From the NCBI RefSeq assembly GCF_000003815.2, contig NC_049980.1:9880360-9944359 (forward strand): a stretch of 64,000 nt of DNA, in the 5' to 3' direction. The notes beneath the pieces were generated by a model. It worked only from the letters and a program-made list of their open reading frames with translations. It made no database searches and had not been told where the DNA came from. Both the position numbers and the translations under genes were made by a program. Of the stretch, positions 1 to 11,658 are shown one piece after another (position 1 is the stretch's first letter; each line of letters opens with the position of its first letter). Source of the DNA: Branchiostoma floridae. Lineage: Eukaryota; Chordata; Leptocardii; Amphioxiformes; Branchiostomatidae.

Positions 1-176
1 TCAGCCTGGTCAGGGAAGGTGGGTGTTTAGAATAAAGACAGTCCTTTGAAATGACCAAAAGTTGCTGTGTGCACAGATGTCATTCATATAATCAAATCAA
101 AATGGCCCAATGGATACCCTAACAAGACAAAGAAACATGGGTTCCTTGTTTTAACTGCTTTCCTTCTTCCACCCAG
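1..176 (+). other. 3' end of a polycystin-gene intron
   Basis: This stretch ends in a pyrimidine-rich tract and an AG at 175-176, immediately before an open polycystin coding exon. Bases about 39-110 resemble 39272-39340, so part of it is an interspersed repeat. I see no coding sequence in it. Confidence 0.7.
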
Positions 177-1042
177 TCCTGAGGTTCAACACATACATGA
201 TTGCCTACCTGACAGACCCCTGGAGCTGGCTTGAGATCCTCACCATTACCACAGGCATGGCCACCATGGGGCTGTACTTCCGCGCCCAAAGCACGACAGA
301 CGAGGTCTCCGGACAGGAGGGCCGAGTCGTGTTTCAACTGTACCGAGGCGCCGCCATGTGGTACCAGGTGTACACGTACCTGCTGGGCACGCTCACCTGC
401 TGTACCCTGGTCAAGTTCATCCACATTCTCAAGTTCAACAAGCACGTCAGCGCACTGCTGTACACCATGAAGAAGACAGCCAGGCCTCTCATCAGCTTCT
501 TTGTCATGTCAGGCATCGTCTTCACGGCATTCGCACTAGCAGCTAACCTCATCTTCGGCATCACCGTACCGGGGTACAGCAGCATGCTGGGCACGTACAT
601 GAGCCTTTTCAACATGATGCTGGGATCGTTTTCGTTTGCCGTTTTGAAAGAGAGCTCCCCAATCTTGGGCCCTGCAATTTTCCTGTCCTTCCAGTGCACC
701 ATGCAGTTCATCCTCCTGACTATGTTCATGACCATCATCATGGATGTGTACATGGAAGGCGACAACCCTGAGGATGTAGGAATGTCTGGGTTCCTAGATG
801 AGGTGCATGGGGTCATACACAAGATCAAGGCAGCCACAAACAGGTGCAAAGCACAGCCGTCAGCAGCTAGGGAATTTCAGTTCACTCAGCTGGACCAGAA
901 GCATGAGCTGTTAATGGAGCTTAACAGAAGAGAGAAAAGTAGAGAAAAGGAACTTAGAGAAGAGAAACGTAGAGAAGAGAAACGTAGAGAAGAGAGGAAC
1001 AGAATGCTCCAGTACTCTGAGAGCCCAAGCTTGTGGTTCTAA
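177..1042 (+). CDS. Polycystin-family (PKD channel domain) protein, C-terminal exon, partial
   Basis: The exon opens at 177 after a consensus 3' splice site (two bases complete a split codon) and runs 287 codons to TAA at 1040-1042. It encodes the C-terminal half of a PKD/polycystin cation-channel domain. Visible parts are the segment after the S3 region (DPWSWLEI), hydrophobic helices around WLEILTITTGMATMGLYF, YQVYTYLLGTLTCCTLVKFI and LISFFVMSGIVFTAFALA, a pore-like element LFNMMLGSFSF, and a last helix ending in MTIIMDVY. Polycystins are Ca2+-permeable TRP-type channels of cilia and other membranes. The pore motif suggests the PKD1-like/PKD2-like group, but the N-terminal part that would decide this lies outside the window. 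The cytoplasmic tail ends in a run of Arg/Glu/Lys repeats (about 930-1005) made by short tandem DNA repeats. No EF-hand is seen. Confidence 0.9.
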
Positions 1043-1264
1043 GCAAGTCAGAAATGCTTCAGGTTTCAGCTGACAATGCTTTGGATAATTGGATATGAAC
1101 AAAACACGATATACTGTCAAACTCGTCCTGAGAAACCACTCAAGGGACTAAGCAAAAATGGTTGCAACAAAGGCTTATCTTATAATGGTGATGATATATC
1201 TTAATACAATTATGTATACCACTGATTCACGTTGTTTGCAATTAGCCTTCGGGCATGAACTTGC

Positions 1265-1270
1265 AATAAA
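1265..1270 (+). terminator. Polyadenylation signal AATAAA for the polycystin gene
   Basis: This is a canonical hexamer about 220 bp after the polycystin stop codon, on the coding strand. It was assigned by position only. Confidence 0.55.
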
Positions 1271-1769
1271 GATATTGAATATAATACAGTTTTTCTGTCT
1301 AGGTCTTTTTTTAACTTGGTCGCTTGTATACCCCAAAAAACAAGGCCAAGATCTAGAGAGCTTGATGTGGAGGCAAGAAACTGGCAACGTCACGAGAGGA
1401 ATTGACTCCCATGGCCTACGTCACATTTCCTACCCGGGGCTGGCTGGGCTGTTTGTGGAAACGAAAACTTCAAGTCTATGCCAATACATATATAAACAAG
1501 GCATGCTGTTGAATTATTTTTGCTCTGTTTTGTGTTTCTTTTTGTCTTTTATATTGTACTGGCTGGGCCCGTTTGTGGAAATGTGACTTTAGCTTTACCA
1601 TGTACGAATATTTAATATGTGCTACATTTCTAATTTTCAACAATCAGTGGTTTCTGGCAAGATGAATTAAGTGTCCAGTCAAGGAAGACAAAATGTGGAC
1701 TAGACATACTAATGAAACAGACATCCCCCCATCACTCTGGACTAGAATATGTCCATATAAGAGAAAGAA

Positions 1770-2042
1770 TTAGCTGTACATAATGTATAATCAAAGTGTT
1801 GACCCTTTATTCAGCATCATCACCTGAAGTCTTTTATTCATATTTTTATTTTTATTTTTGCAAGACGTGTTGCAAATTTCAATTTTCCTTACACGCGCAC
1901 ATATAAGTACATTTATCTCTTAAATTTCTTAAGTTTCGCTTTTTTCCACAGTTTTAACGTTTCTTCTCGCCTTTAGCTGTACACAATGTAGAATCTTACA
2001 AAGTGTTGAAAGTTACTCAGCATCATCACCTGAAGCGTTTTA
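1770..2042 (+). repeat. Spaced direct repeat (two units of about 65 bp)
   Basis: The unit at about 1770-1835 is repeated at about 1975-2042. Both start AGCTGTACA, contain AAAGTGTTGA, and end with AGCATCATCACCTGAAG followed by a T-rich end. The copies differ by several substitutions. Confidence 0.6.
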
Positions 2043-2853
2043 GTCAAAGACTCGTCCTACATTCTTTGCCGTTATTCTTTCAATTTTCGTGACTTTTTCA
2101 GTAACTGGTACACATAACAATTACAAATGATAAAAACTCATTTTGCATATCTCTATATGCTATCAATTTTGTCTTGCCCTATCTCTCTGTGTGTCCCTCA
2201 GGATCTCCTGTTGATCGGAGGTAGACGCGCTCTGCCGTCCAACCTCTTCTTCTGCTTTGCATCGACAGGTGGGAGCAACACTAAACGTGGAAAAGAGAAG
2301 AAAAAAACTTTCTTTACTTCAGGATACGGCGGATGATGTATTTTGAATGGGTAGTGAATAATGATTTGAAGTACACAACATGAAATTGTTCAACTTACGT
2401 GAAAAAAATAAATAGTACTGGGTAAATACATATTTCCTTACACATGGTTGTGACGCCATAAAATAATCAATGATACTTTGAATTCCAAGCTACCATGGCT
2501 ATCTATCTCATTATTTTAGATTTACTGTTTTGGCAAAAAAACGTGATAACTACATTGATATGCGATAGCGAAAGGTTTTTTATTTATTTCACGAATCTCC
2601 CTTTGGTGAATTAATGTGCTAAGGGGGTGTAAACACAATATTTCGACGAAGAAGAGGAAGAATTCATAGTACATGTATCATTCTTTTCATCGGGGAAAAA
2701 AATTAAACAATCATCATAATACATTTATATACAATTACTCCGTTTTATTTTATGTGGTTTTAGCATTATATGTTTCTAGCCTTTTATCTGTTCGTTATTC
2801 ATTCCTTCATTCATTGATCCTTCCATTCATTTATTCATTCATGCTCTCATTCC

Positions 2854-5800
2854 TCATTTACCTCGTCCACTTGTCTTCCGAAGGGCGTGTCCTCCAGCTA
2901 CGTCAGCCTCAGCTCCGTCCTGGTTGTGTTTCTGTGACCTTGATTTCCCGCGCTTTCTGGTGCTGCTTTCGTCCTTTCTCTGCCCCACGTTGGCTTCCGT
3001 TCTCTTCATGGCACTCCGGACGTCCCCTTCGCTCTTTCTCGACGTTCGCTTCATGTCCCGGTCACTTCTTGACTTGGTGCCGCGGATGTTAGATCTGCGC
3101 TCCGACCCATCCTCACCGTCACCTCTCTCCTCCTCCCGAGGGCCAACATCGGGGTGCCGCTGACTTCTCATCGGTGTGGACCGCTTCAAGCCGGGTCCAT
3201 TATCGCCTAGAACGCCAACTGCTGGCTCCTCTTGCACCAGGCACTCTGGTGGCGGGGTAAGGCACGGGGAGAGTGTTTCAGAGCGCCACCTGAATGCTGC
3301 AACGTGTGCCAATCGAAAGCCGTCCTTGAACTTCACAGTCTCCGTGCGTCCAACAGGGGAGATTACCCGTCTGTGTTTGAGCGTGATCTGTACTCGTGAA
3401 GCTCGTGAGGACTGGTGCTGGCCGGACGGACGCGCCACCATACCAGCCGCCGTGCTCTTCTTCCTGGGCGGCGGCTTGGGAGTAAACGTCGTAGCATCGA
3501 TCAGGCTATCGATACTTTTTTGTGTCATCGGAGCAGTTTTCCTTTCGTCCTCTTTTGGGTCTAGATCAAGGCACTCCGGCGGTGGGGTAAGACACGGTGA
3601 GGGAGACCGCGCTTTGAAGCGCCAGACTGTTTTGGCTGTCAACTTTCCATCTTCTTCACTTTTTGACACTGATTCCTGTGGAACTCTACTCTCTCTCTTC
3701 CTGATCTGTGCTCGTGAAGACTGGAGCTGACCGGACTGTGGTGCCGCCACACCGGCGGACTTCTTCCCATGCGGCGGTTTGGGGACGGGACCTATACCTC
3801 CAACATCTTTCTTTGTCATCGGGATACGTTTTCTTCCGTTTGAGAGCAGCTTCACGCTGAGTCCGCTACCTTCCAGGTATGAAGGCTCGACGTCCTCTTC
3901 TGGCTCCACTTGATCAAGGCACTCCGGCGGCGGGGTAAGGCCCGGTGAGGGCACCCGTGCTCTGAAACACGAGGTTTTGTTGGCAGTCAGCTCTCCTTCC
4001 TTTTCACGTTTTGACACGGATTCCATCCGTTCCCTCTTCCTGATGTGTGCTCGTGAAGACGGGCGCTGACCTGGCGGTGGTGCCGCCACACCGGCAAGCT
4101 TTTTTCCGTCTGGAGACTGCTTCATGCTGGGTCCGCCACCACCTAGGTAGGTCAAATGGCTGTCTTCAGGCTCCACAAGGCACTCCGGCGGTGGGGTGAG
4201 GCACGGTGATGGAATCCGTGCTCTGAAACGCGAGGTTTTGTTGGCTGGCAACTCTCCTCCCTTTTCACGCTTTGCCCCGGATTCCATCTGTGGAACTCTT
4301 CTCTCCCTCTTCCTGATCTGTGCTCGTGAAGACTGGAGCTGACCGGACGGTGGTGCCACCACACCGACGGACTTCTTCCCAGGCGGCGGTTTGGGGACGG
4401 GACCTGTACCAAGGTTTCCGACATCTTTCTGTGTCATCGGGATCAGTTTTCTTCCGTCTGGCGACAGCTTCATGGTGGGTCCGCCACCTCCCAAATATGT
4501 CAACTCGCCGTCCTCTTCTGGCTCCACTTGAGTAAGGCACTCCGGCGGCGGGGTGAGGCAGGGCGAGGGAATACGTGCTTTGAAGCGCGAGGTTCTGTTG
4601 GCTGGTACCTTTTGAACACTTATTGTGGACCGCTTCAATCTGGGTCCGCCATCTGCCAGCTTCAGTACACCTTCCTCTGGCTCCTCTTGAGTAAGGCACT
4701 CAGGCGGTGGGGTGAGGCACGGGGAGGGTACTCGGGCTCTGAAGCGCGAGGTTTTGTTGGCAGACGTCAGATCTCCATCATTTTCACGTTTTGACACGGA
4801 TTCCATCCGTTCCCTCTTCCTGATCTGTGCTCCTGAAGACGGGCGCTGACCGGACGGTGGTGCCACCACACCGGCGGACTTCTTCCCAGGCGGCGGTTTT
4901 GGCACGAAACCTGCACCTAGGTCTCCAACATCTTTCTGTGTCTTGGTCATCTGTGAGGAAGGATGATGATCTGACGGGGGCGCTACCTCATCAGCTTCCA
5001 CACACTTTCTCTCGGATGGTGGTTTTGGTGCAAAAGTATTTCTTTCCATGAGGTTCTCGACATCTTTTTGCGTCATAGGAATGAATCTTCTGCCGCGACG
5101 CTTACGGGCACTCAAGTCAGCATCCAAATTTCCTGACCGATCGGCATGGCTAGCGTCTCTGTCGCGACGCTTACGGTCACTCAAGTCAGCATCCACGTTT
5201 CCTGACTGATCGCCATGGCTAGCGTCTCTGCCGCGACGCTTACGGACACTCAAGCCAGCATCCACATTTCCTGACCGATCGGCATGGCTAGCGTCTCTGT
5301 CGCGACGCTTACGGTCACTCAAGTCAGCATCCACGTTTCCTGACTGATCGGTATGGCTAGCGTCTCTGCCGCGACGCTTACGGGCACTCAAGTCAGCATC
5401 CACATTTCCTGACCGATCGGCATGGCTAGCGTCTCTACCGCGACGCTTACGGGCACTCAAGTCAGCATCCACATTTCCTGACCGATCGCTCTCGGCATGG
5501 CTAGCGTCTCTGCCGCGACGCTTACGGGCACTCAAGTCAGCATCCACATTTCCTGACCGATCGCTCTCGGCATGGCTAGCGTCTCTGCCGCGACGCTTAC
5601 GGGCACTCAAGTCAGTATCCACATTTCCTGACCGATCGGCATGGCTAGCGTCTCTACCACGACGCTTACGGGTACTCAAGTCAGCATCCACATTTCCTGA
5701 CCGATCGCTATCGGCATGGCTAGCGTCGTCTTGAACCTTTCTAGTCGATGTGTTTACGTTAGCTTCGGCATCTCGGGGTTTCGTTCTGTGATTTATTATT

Positions 5801-8800
5801 AGCGCCTCACATTTGTCACTGTACTTCCTGTGGACAAGTTCAGGAGTTGATCGCAGTGGGGCGGGTGTCTCCTCCATGAAGTCGTAGGTTCTGTGTATGA
5901 ACAGTGGCTCTGGGTCGGTCTCGCCCTGGTCACCCGCCACGGTCTCGCCCTTCCCGGCTCTCCTCAGCTTCTCGTACTTACGCTTGTGAGCCAGCGCAAT
6001 ATATACAACTTGGTTCGGATCCAAAACAAAGTATGTCCAACTGAACACACCGCAACCGACCTGCCTTAGAGTTGGTCGTTTAGCTGGATCTAACTCCAGT
6101 AACTCGCCGGCGAGCCTCTTTGCCTCTGAAATCGAAAAGGTAGCGGGTAGACTAGGATTAATCAGTGAATGGTATGTCCCGTGTCGAAAATATCACATTG
6201 TCTTCTATATGATTGATTTCGGAATGAAATGGAAAGGCACAAGATCAACTCGGGTTCCACAATCAAGGCTTATTATATATGGAGAGTGCCTTTATTGAAG
6301 ACTTTAAGGTCTCATTCATGTATTACTAAAAGTCGACAGTGCCTACCCTAAAAATAAACGGCTGCATGAATATGTGTTTGTCTGTAGCGGTTGGAAATTC
6401 CTCTTTATTTATCCCAACTAGCTTTAAAGCGTCAGATTTATTTAATAACAAACGCTTGTTTGTAAGTGAAGAAATCATCAGATGAAATTTGGCAGACAAA
6501 CGGGTTACTAGTAAGTTGTCCTCAAACGCGTATACATACATACATATCCTCCTGCATGCGCAGTATCGACGGAAAACACCAGGCAAAATATTTTTGAAGT
6601 CGAACTTCCTTTCCACAACCGCTGCTTGCCTACCAAATAGCATGAAGATCCATTCTTAGCTTCTCTAGTTACTAGTATATGCTGTTGACCTACATACAGA
6701 CCCAGAACACAACGGGGCAACTAAAAACATAACCTACTTGGGGAAGGTAACAAACGATGGTAGGGACCCAACTTTCGAAAACAAGGTTTTCTTCACCATA
6801 CATACCTTTTGATATCATGCAGTTAAATTTCGGCCGTCTTTCACTGAGCTCTTTGGCGTAGAGGTCAACCCTGACGAGCGGGAACCTGTGTTGCGGAGCA
6901 ATGAAAGGCTTCTCTCCCGAGACCATCATGTAGAACATCACTCCCCTATACAGGAGCAACAACACAGTATGACCGAATGAAAGCTCATCTATGTTGGTAG
7001 AATCTATAAATAGTTGTAAAGTTTTAACTTTGTTCCAACACACAAGAAAGGAAGAAGAACGGTGGCAGGTTCCGCCTTCCCGCCATCTACGATTCGCTGC
7101 AGACGTCATCCTCCGACTTCCGGAACATCAGTGAAGCAAATCGTACATCTGAAGAAGGTCGACAAGCTTGACCGAAATTTATGGTGAGTTCTTCTTCTTT
7201 TTGTGTTGGAACAAGATTTAAACTTAACAACTATAACACAATGTGACTACTGACTTTTGCACTAATCTCTGACTTTTGTACGTTTTCTATTTAACATATA
7301 TACCCAACATCAATTCTTGGAGATTCTTCTGCACTACAGATTGACAACAGTGTGAGAAAATACCGTTTCTTCTTTCATGCGTACATTTCGTGCTGCTAGA
7401 ATAGTTTAATTAGGAACTGCTGTCCCCATACCTAAAGTTTTGCTACTGGAGGTTGATTGGGTGTCAAATGACAATGAGGAGATGTGGGGTTGTGTGGCGT
7501 AGCTGCATAGTATTTGGCCCTGAACATAGATTGAATTGGTTCTGAATTCCAATCCTGCCTTAAGCTTGTCACCGATCTTGTCCCCCCCCCCCCCCCCCCC
7601 TCGGAAAGGCACTTAACACGACTTTCCTCACTTCACCCATGGGTTTGTCGTGCCTCAAAAGGGCTATGGACTACATTTACGTTGTCAAGCCTTTTATTCT
7701 AGCCACATTTTCCCTGTCTGCACAAAAGTAAAATCATGATAAAAAGATGGAAATATGTAAGAGGCAGTTCTTACATGCCCCAAACGTCGGCCGGTTTCCC
7801 CAGGTACTCCTCCTGACAGAGTATCTCCGGAGGTGTGTACTCCAGTCCGCTTTTCGTCCTGTCCTCCAGGAAATTCGGTTCATTACGGGACACCAGTTCA
7901 CAGCCGTTCTCTAACTTTGTAGCGTAGTAGAATCCTATGTAAGGAGTGTGAGCATTGATCTAACTTTAGACAACAGCTGGTGGAACTTTGATGATGATTC
8001 GAATGGGTCTTCTACTACTAAAAGTATGTAAAATTTAGAAGAACTTTATTGCACGGCAATTGTACATGGTACAATGTATGGCATTAGCTATTGCACAAAG
8101 TGCAAAATAGATGTATAGAATAAAACTTAACATCCTAATTACAATACCAATATGGGCTAATAAAAGTCTTTGATATAGTGTTACAATCGACTTGGGCTAT
8201 CACGGTATACGAGAAGCGTACCCTTGACCTTAAGTCTAAGGTATATACGAGAAGCGTATCTATCGTACTGGCGCGATATGTTACATGCTGCAGCTGTCCA
8301 TTTTTATTTGTGGCTTAGACACAACATAGCCTGGAATCAACAGGCAGGAAGCGTACCTTAGGGAAGCGACCAAAGCACAACACGGCTGGATTCCAGGCTA
8401 GACACAACATGCCATGAATGAAACATTTGCTCCAAAAGTACGTGTTATGTGTTCGTGAAGCTGACATATTGTGTCCACACGAAGCTACTCCAGTTGAGTA
8501 TATACTTGATACAAAACCTACTTATCATGTTTGTTGGCCATGACGTTGTTGCTGGTCTATGAACAGCCGTTCATATCGTTCGTAGGGCAATCACACAACT
8601 CAGAATTGGCTGTCACAAATTGAGTATAGAAACCGCGAGATTAAACAAAAATCCCTATCGACCAGAGGGTTTGTCCATTCTGTCCAGAGCTAATTGAAGA
8701 CGAATTTCACTTAATGGTTGTATGTCCCAAATATTCTGATATACGCTATTCTCTATACAGAAGGCTGTCATTTTATACACAAGGATTTATCTCAATGGAC

Positions 8801-11626
8801 CTGAAGTGCAAATTCAAATACATCATGACATGTGACAATCCCTGCATGGCAGATGTAGGAAAATATATCAAAGAAGGTTTAGACATTACGAATTCCTCAA
8901 ATGATTGTAAAAGCCTTCAATGATTGTGAGAAACTTATCCCATACTAAAACTCCTGTATTAGTTAGACAAGCCTTAAGTTAAGTTGTAGAACTGTAGAAC
9001 TGTAGATATGTAGATGCCATACTTTGTACCCCTTACAATTGATGTGCAATAAAGTTATATCTTAGCTGAACTACGGGTAAGACGTGTTAGCAAGACGTCG
9101 AATATGCTGTAATATGTACTAAGTAAAAGACAAGAATGGCTGTTTGTGCTCACCGGTAATTCTCAGTCTGCCCCGGTTACCCACTAGCACATTGTCGACC
9201 GTAAGGTCCCTGAGGTGCGTAGATGAGAAAGCGAAGAAAAGTAAAAATACGTACTGTTTGTTTACAAGCCTGATCTTTTTAAATGTAACGTTATAATACG
9301 TCAAATATGCGTCTACCGCACACAAGTGGTGACACCTTCAAAGTACTTTCATCATGTCCTGATTCCATATCCATTTACATAGGTCAATACATTAATAACG
9401 CCATGCAAAAAGAAACTGTACCATTCCTAGATCCCATTTGACAAACTATTGTTGACAGACTATTTGTTTATAAGGTTGTGATGAAAACCGTTTCGGGACT
9501 AACAACAGAGGAAAGCTGTAAACTAACAACGCTATGACAGAATGGAAACGCATACTAACCTGTGCACGATGCCACACTTGTGAACGTACTTCATTCCGTC
9601 CACCAACTGATGAGTGAAGTGCCGCACGACTTTCTCGGCTAGACCCACGCCTCTACCCGCCCGGTACTGCTGGATGAACTCCCCCAGCCTCCCGTTCATT
9701 CCACAATACTCCATCACCAGATAGGTGCGGTCGATTGTGTTAAAGAAATCGTATACGCTCATCTATGATAGGAAAGGAAAGGAATTACATACTAGTACTA
9801 CTAGTACTGGACGTAGCCTCTGAAAAAATCGCACGGACAAAAACCACATACGGCGGGTTGTGCCCTTAGCTTTACACTTTCTGGAACGTGAAAGGAGAAG
9901 AATAGAGTAGAGTTCCAGGTAGGAACGGCTGGTGTCATTTTAGGCCGCTCTTCGATCAGGTTCACGCCACAGCCATTTCCAGTTCGTGTTTTTTTTCAAC
10001 GCTCGGTAATCAAAGTGGACCAAATGTTACCATATGAGATTGCCCAGCCTCTGCTTGAAACGGTTAACACTGGGAGAAACAACCACTGCCTCCGGTAGGC
10101 TATTCCACTAAGGAATTACTCCGACGCCGAAGAAATGGGCTACTAGTATTCTGTTGTCCTTGGCGTTCTCTTAAAACGCAGGCTATGACCTCTGGTTCTT
10201 GTGTCCATATTCATATCAAGTCCCCCTGAGACGTCTATACAGAGATAGGGTCACAAACGAGGAAGTGTATCGTAGGAGCGAGGCAAAACCTCTTAGTGCC
10301 ACCATCACAGAAAAAAAACATCAAGTACACAGGACATGTGAATGCCTGTGGATAGACATGCTAAAACAGTCATCCACATAAGGTTTGCAATTTGGTTGGC
10401 TTTCTTTGTCATAGCCGATAACGTTACATGGCTACTTAAGTTCAGATCCTGGTCCCTACAATAACTCTCAGGTCTTTCTCCTGCTATGTAAAGTCTAGAG
10501 TAGAGGGGTACTGATTTCATTATCTATCATTGTATAGGTGAACTCAGGATGTCATTACCCAGTCTGATGACAGTAAATTCCATTGGATGGAAACAAAACT
10601 GCCAGTCTGCTGCCCAATTTTGTAACTGCTGAAGGTTTTCTGAAAGCCAGTGTAGCCATCCACCCGTACTACTGGACAATATACATGTATCTTATTATCA
10701 TCCACAAAAGGCTTTTAGCTCACTCTCCACGATTTCTGGCAGATCATTTAAAAGTAGTGTGAAAAGAACAGGACCATTGAATACTCCCACTGTTTATGTT
10801 TGCTCAAATTTCTCCGAGCCGCCCGGCCATCGGCGCTGGACATGGTAAAAACATTTCACTGATAGAGATTTCAGTGTCAACCATAGCTTAGTTTCAGGCA
10901 AATGTACTCCATGAATGCAGAAAAGATTTCCCCGGACCTCCATTGCGACGGCTTGCGCTTTTGGCACTGACGACGACATGGCGAAAATATGTTGGGGGCG
11001 TGGGTCGTCGCCCACTAAAACTTCTTTCTCTAATGGTATGTCCGAACCCTTTGCTTCCTCTCATGCAGGAAGCGAGTGATACCCCTGTCACATTATCCAC
11101 GATCTTCGGGCGTTTTAATAGAAGGTCGGCCATATTTAAGGCGGGTTTCGCGTATTTTTCACCTAAAAACCGTCCCTGTCACATATAAGCCATGCTTTCT
11201 ACCTTGTACATTTGTTGTGCAATAATGTTATTATTATAAGCGAGGCTCGGGCGATTGCCGCAGACTCATCGTCCGATCGATTTTCGCGCAATGTGACAGG
11301 GGTATAAAAGAGCACAGAGTCGTGATGATTCTTTCTGTCCCTTTTCTTTTGAAACAGATGCATGTCGTATCGAAACAAGAATATTCTGACACATGAACGT
11401 TGACTATTGACTGAACATTGACATCGTTACGATGACCCATTTTCACAATATGTGCTGCAATACATCCTCAGTGTGTCCTACGCCTACGGATAGTTAACCT
11501 GGGTACCATCCGGAAAGTAGTTTCGCTCTGGCGTTCCAGAACACGATTAAGCATCATTCGCTTTGACAGACACAGTGTTGGCGCAATAACGTTATCTACT
11601 CATATTCACTCCACCACTATACATAC

Positions 11627-11658
<32 letters not shown>

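Larger units (their letters stand above)
1043..2853. other. Convergent intergenic region and 3' UTRs
   Basis: This lies between two convergent genes. A plus-strand AATAAA at 1265-1270 is a good poly(A) signal for the polycystin gene. An imperfect direct repeat of about 65 bp occurs at about 1770-1835 and 1975-2042, sharing the AGCATCATCACCTGAAG core. A degenerate CATT/ATTC simple repeat lies at about 2797-2845. The open frame at 1158-1586 spans the poly(A) signal and is not taken as a gene. Confidence 0.6.

Noticed and set aside
197-849. Open frames on the opposite strand and other frames across the polycystin exon (119-445, 334-849 minus)
   Set aside because: They are shadows of the polycystin coding sequence with no independent support.
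1158-1586. Plus-strand 142-codon open frame after the polycystin gene with hydrophobic stretches
   Set aside because: It spans a canonical poly(A) signal at 1265-1270, has no recognisable domain, and the hydrophobicity follows from T-rich 3' UTR sequence.
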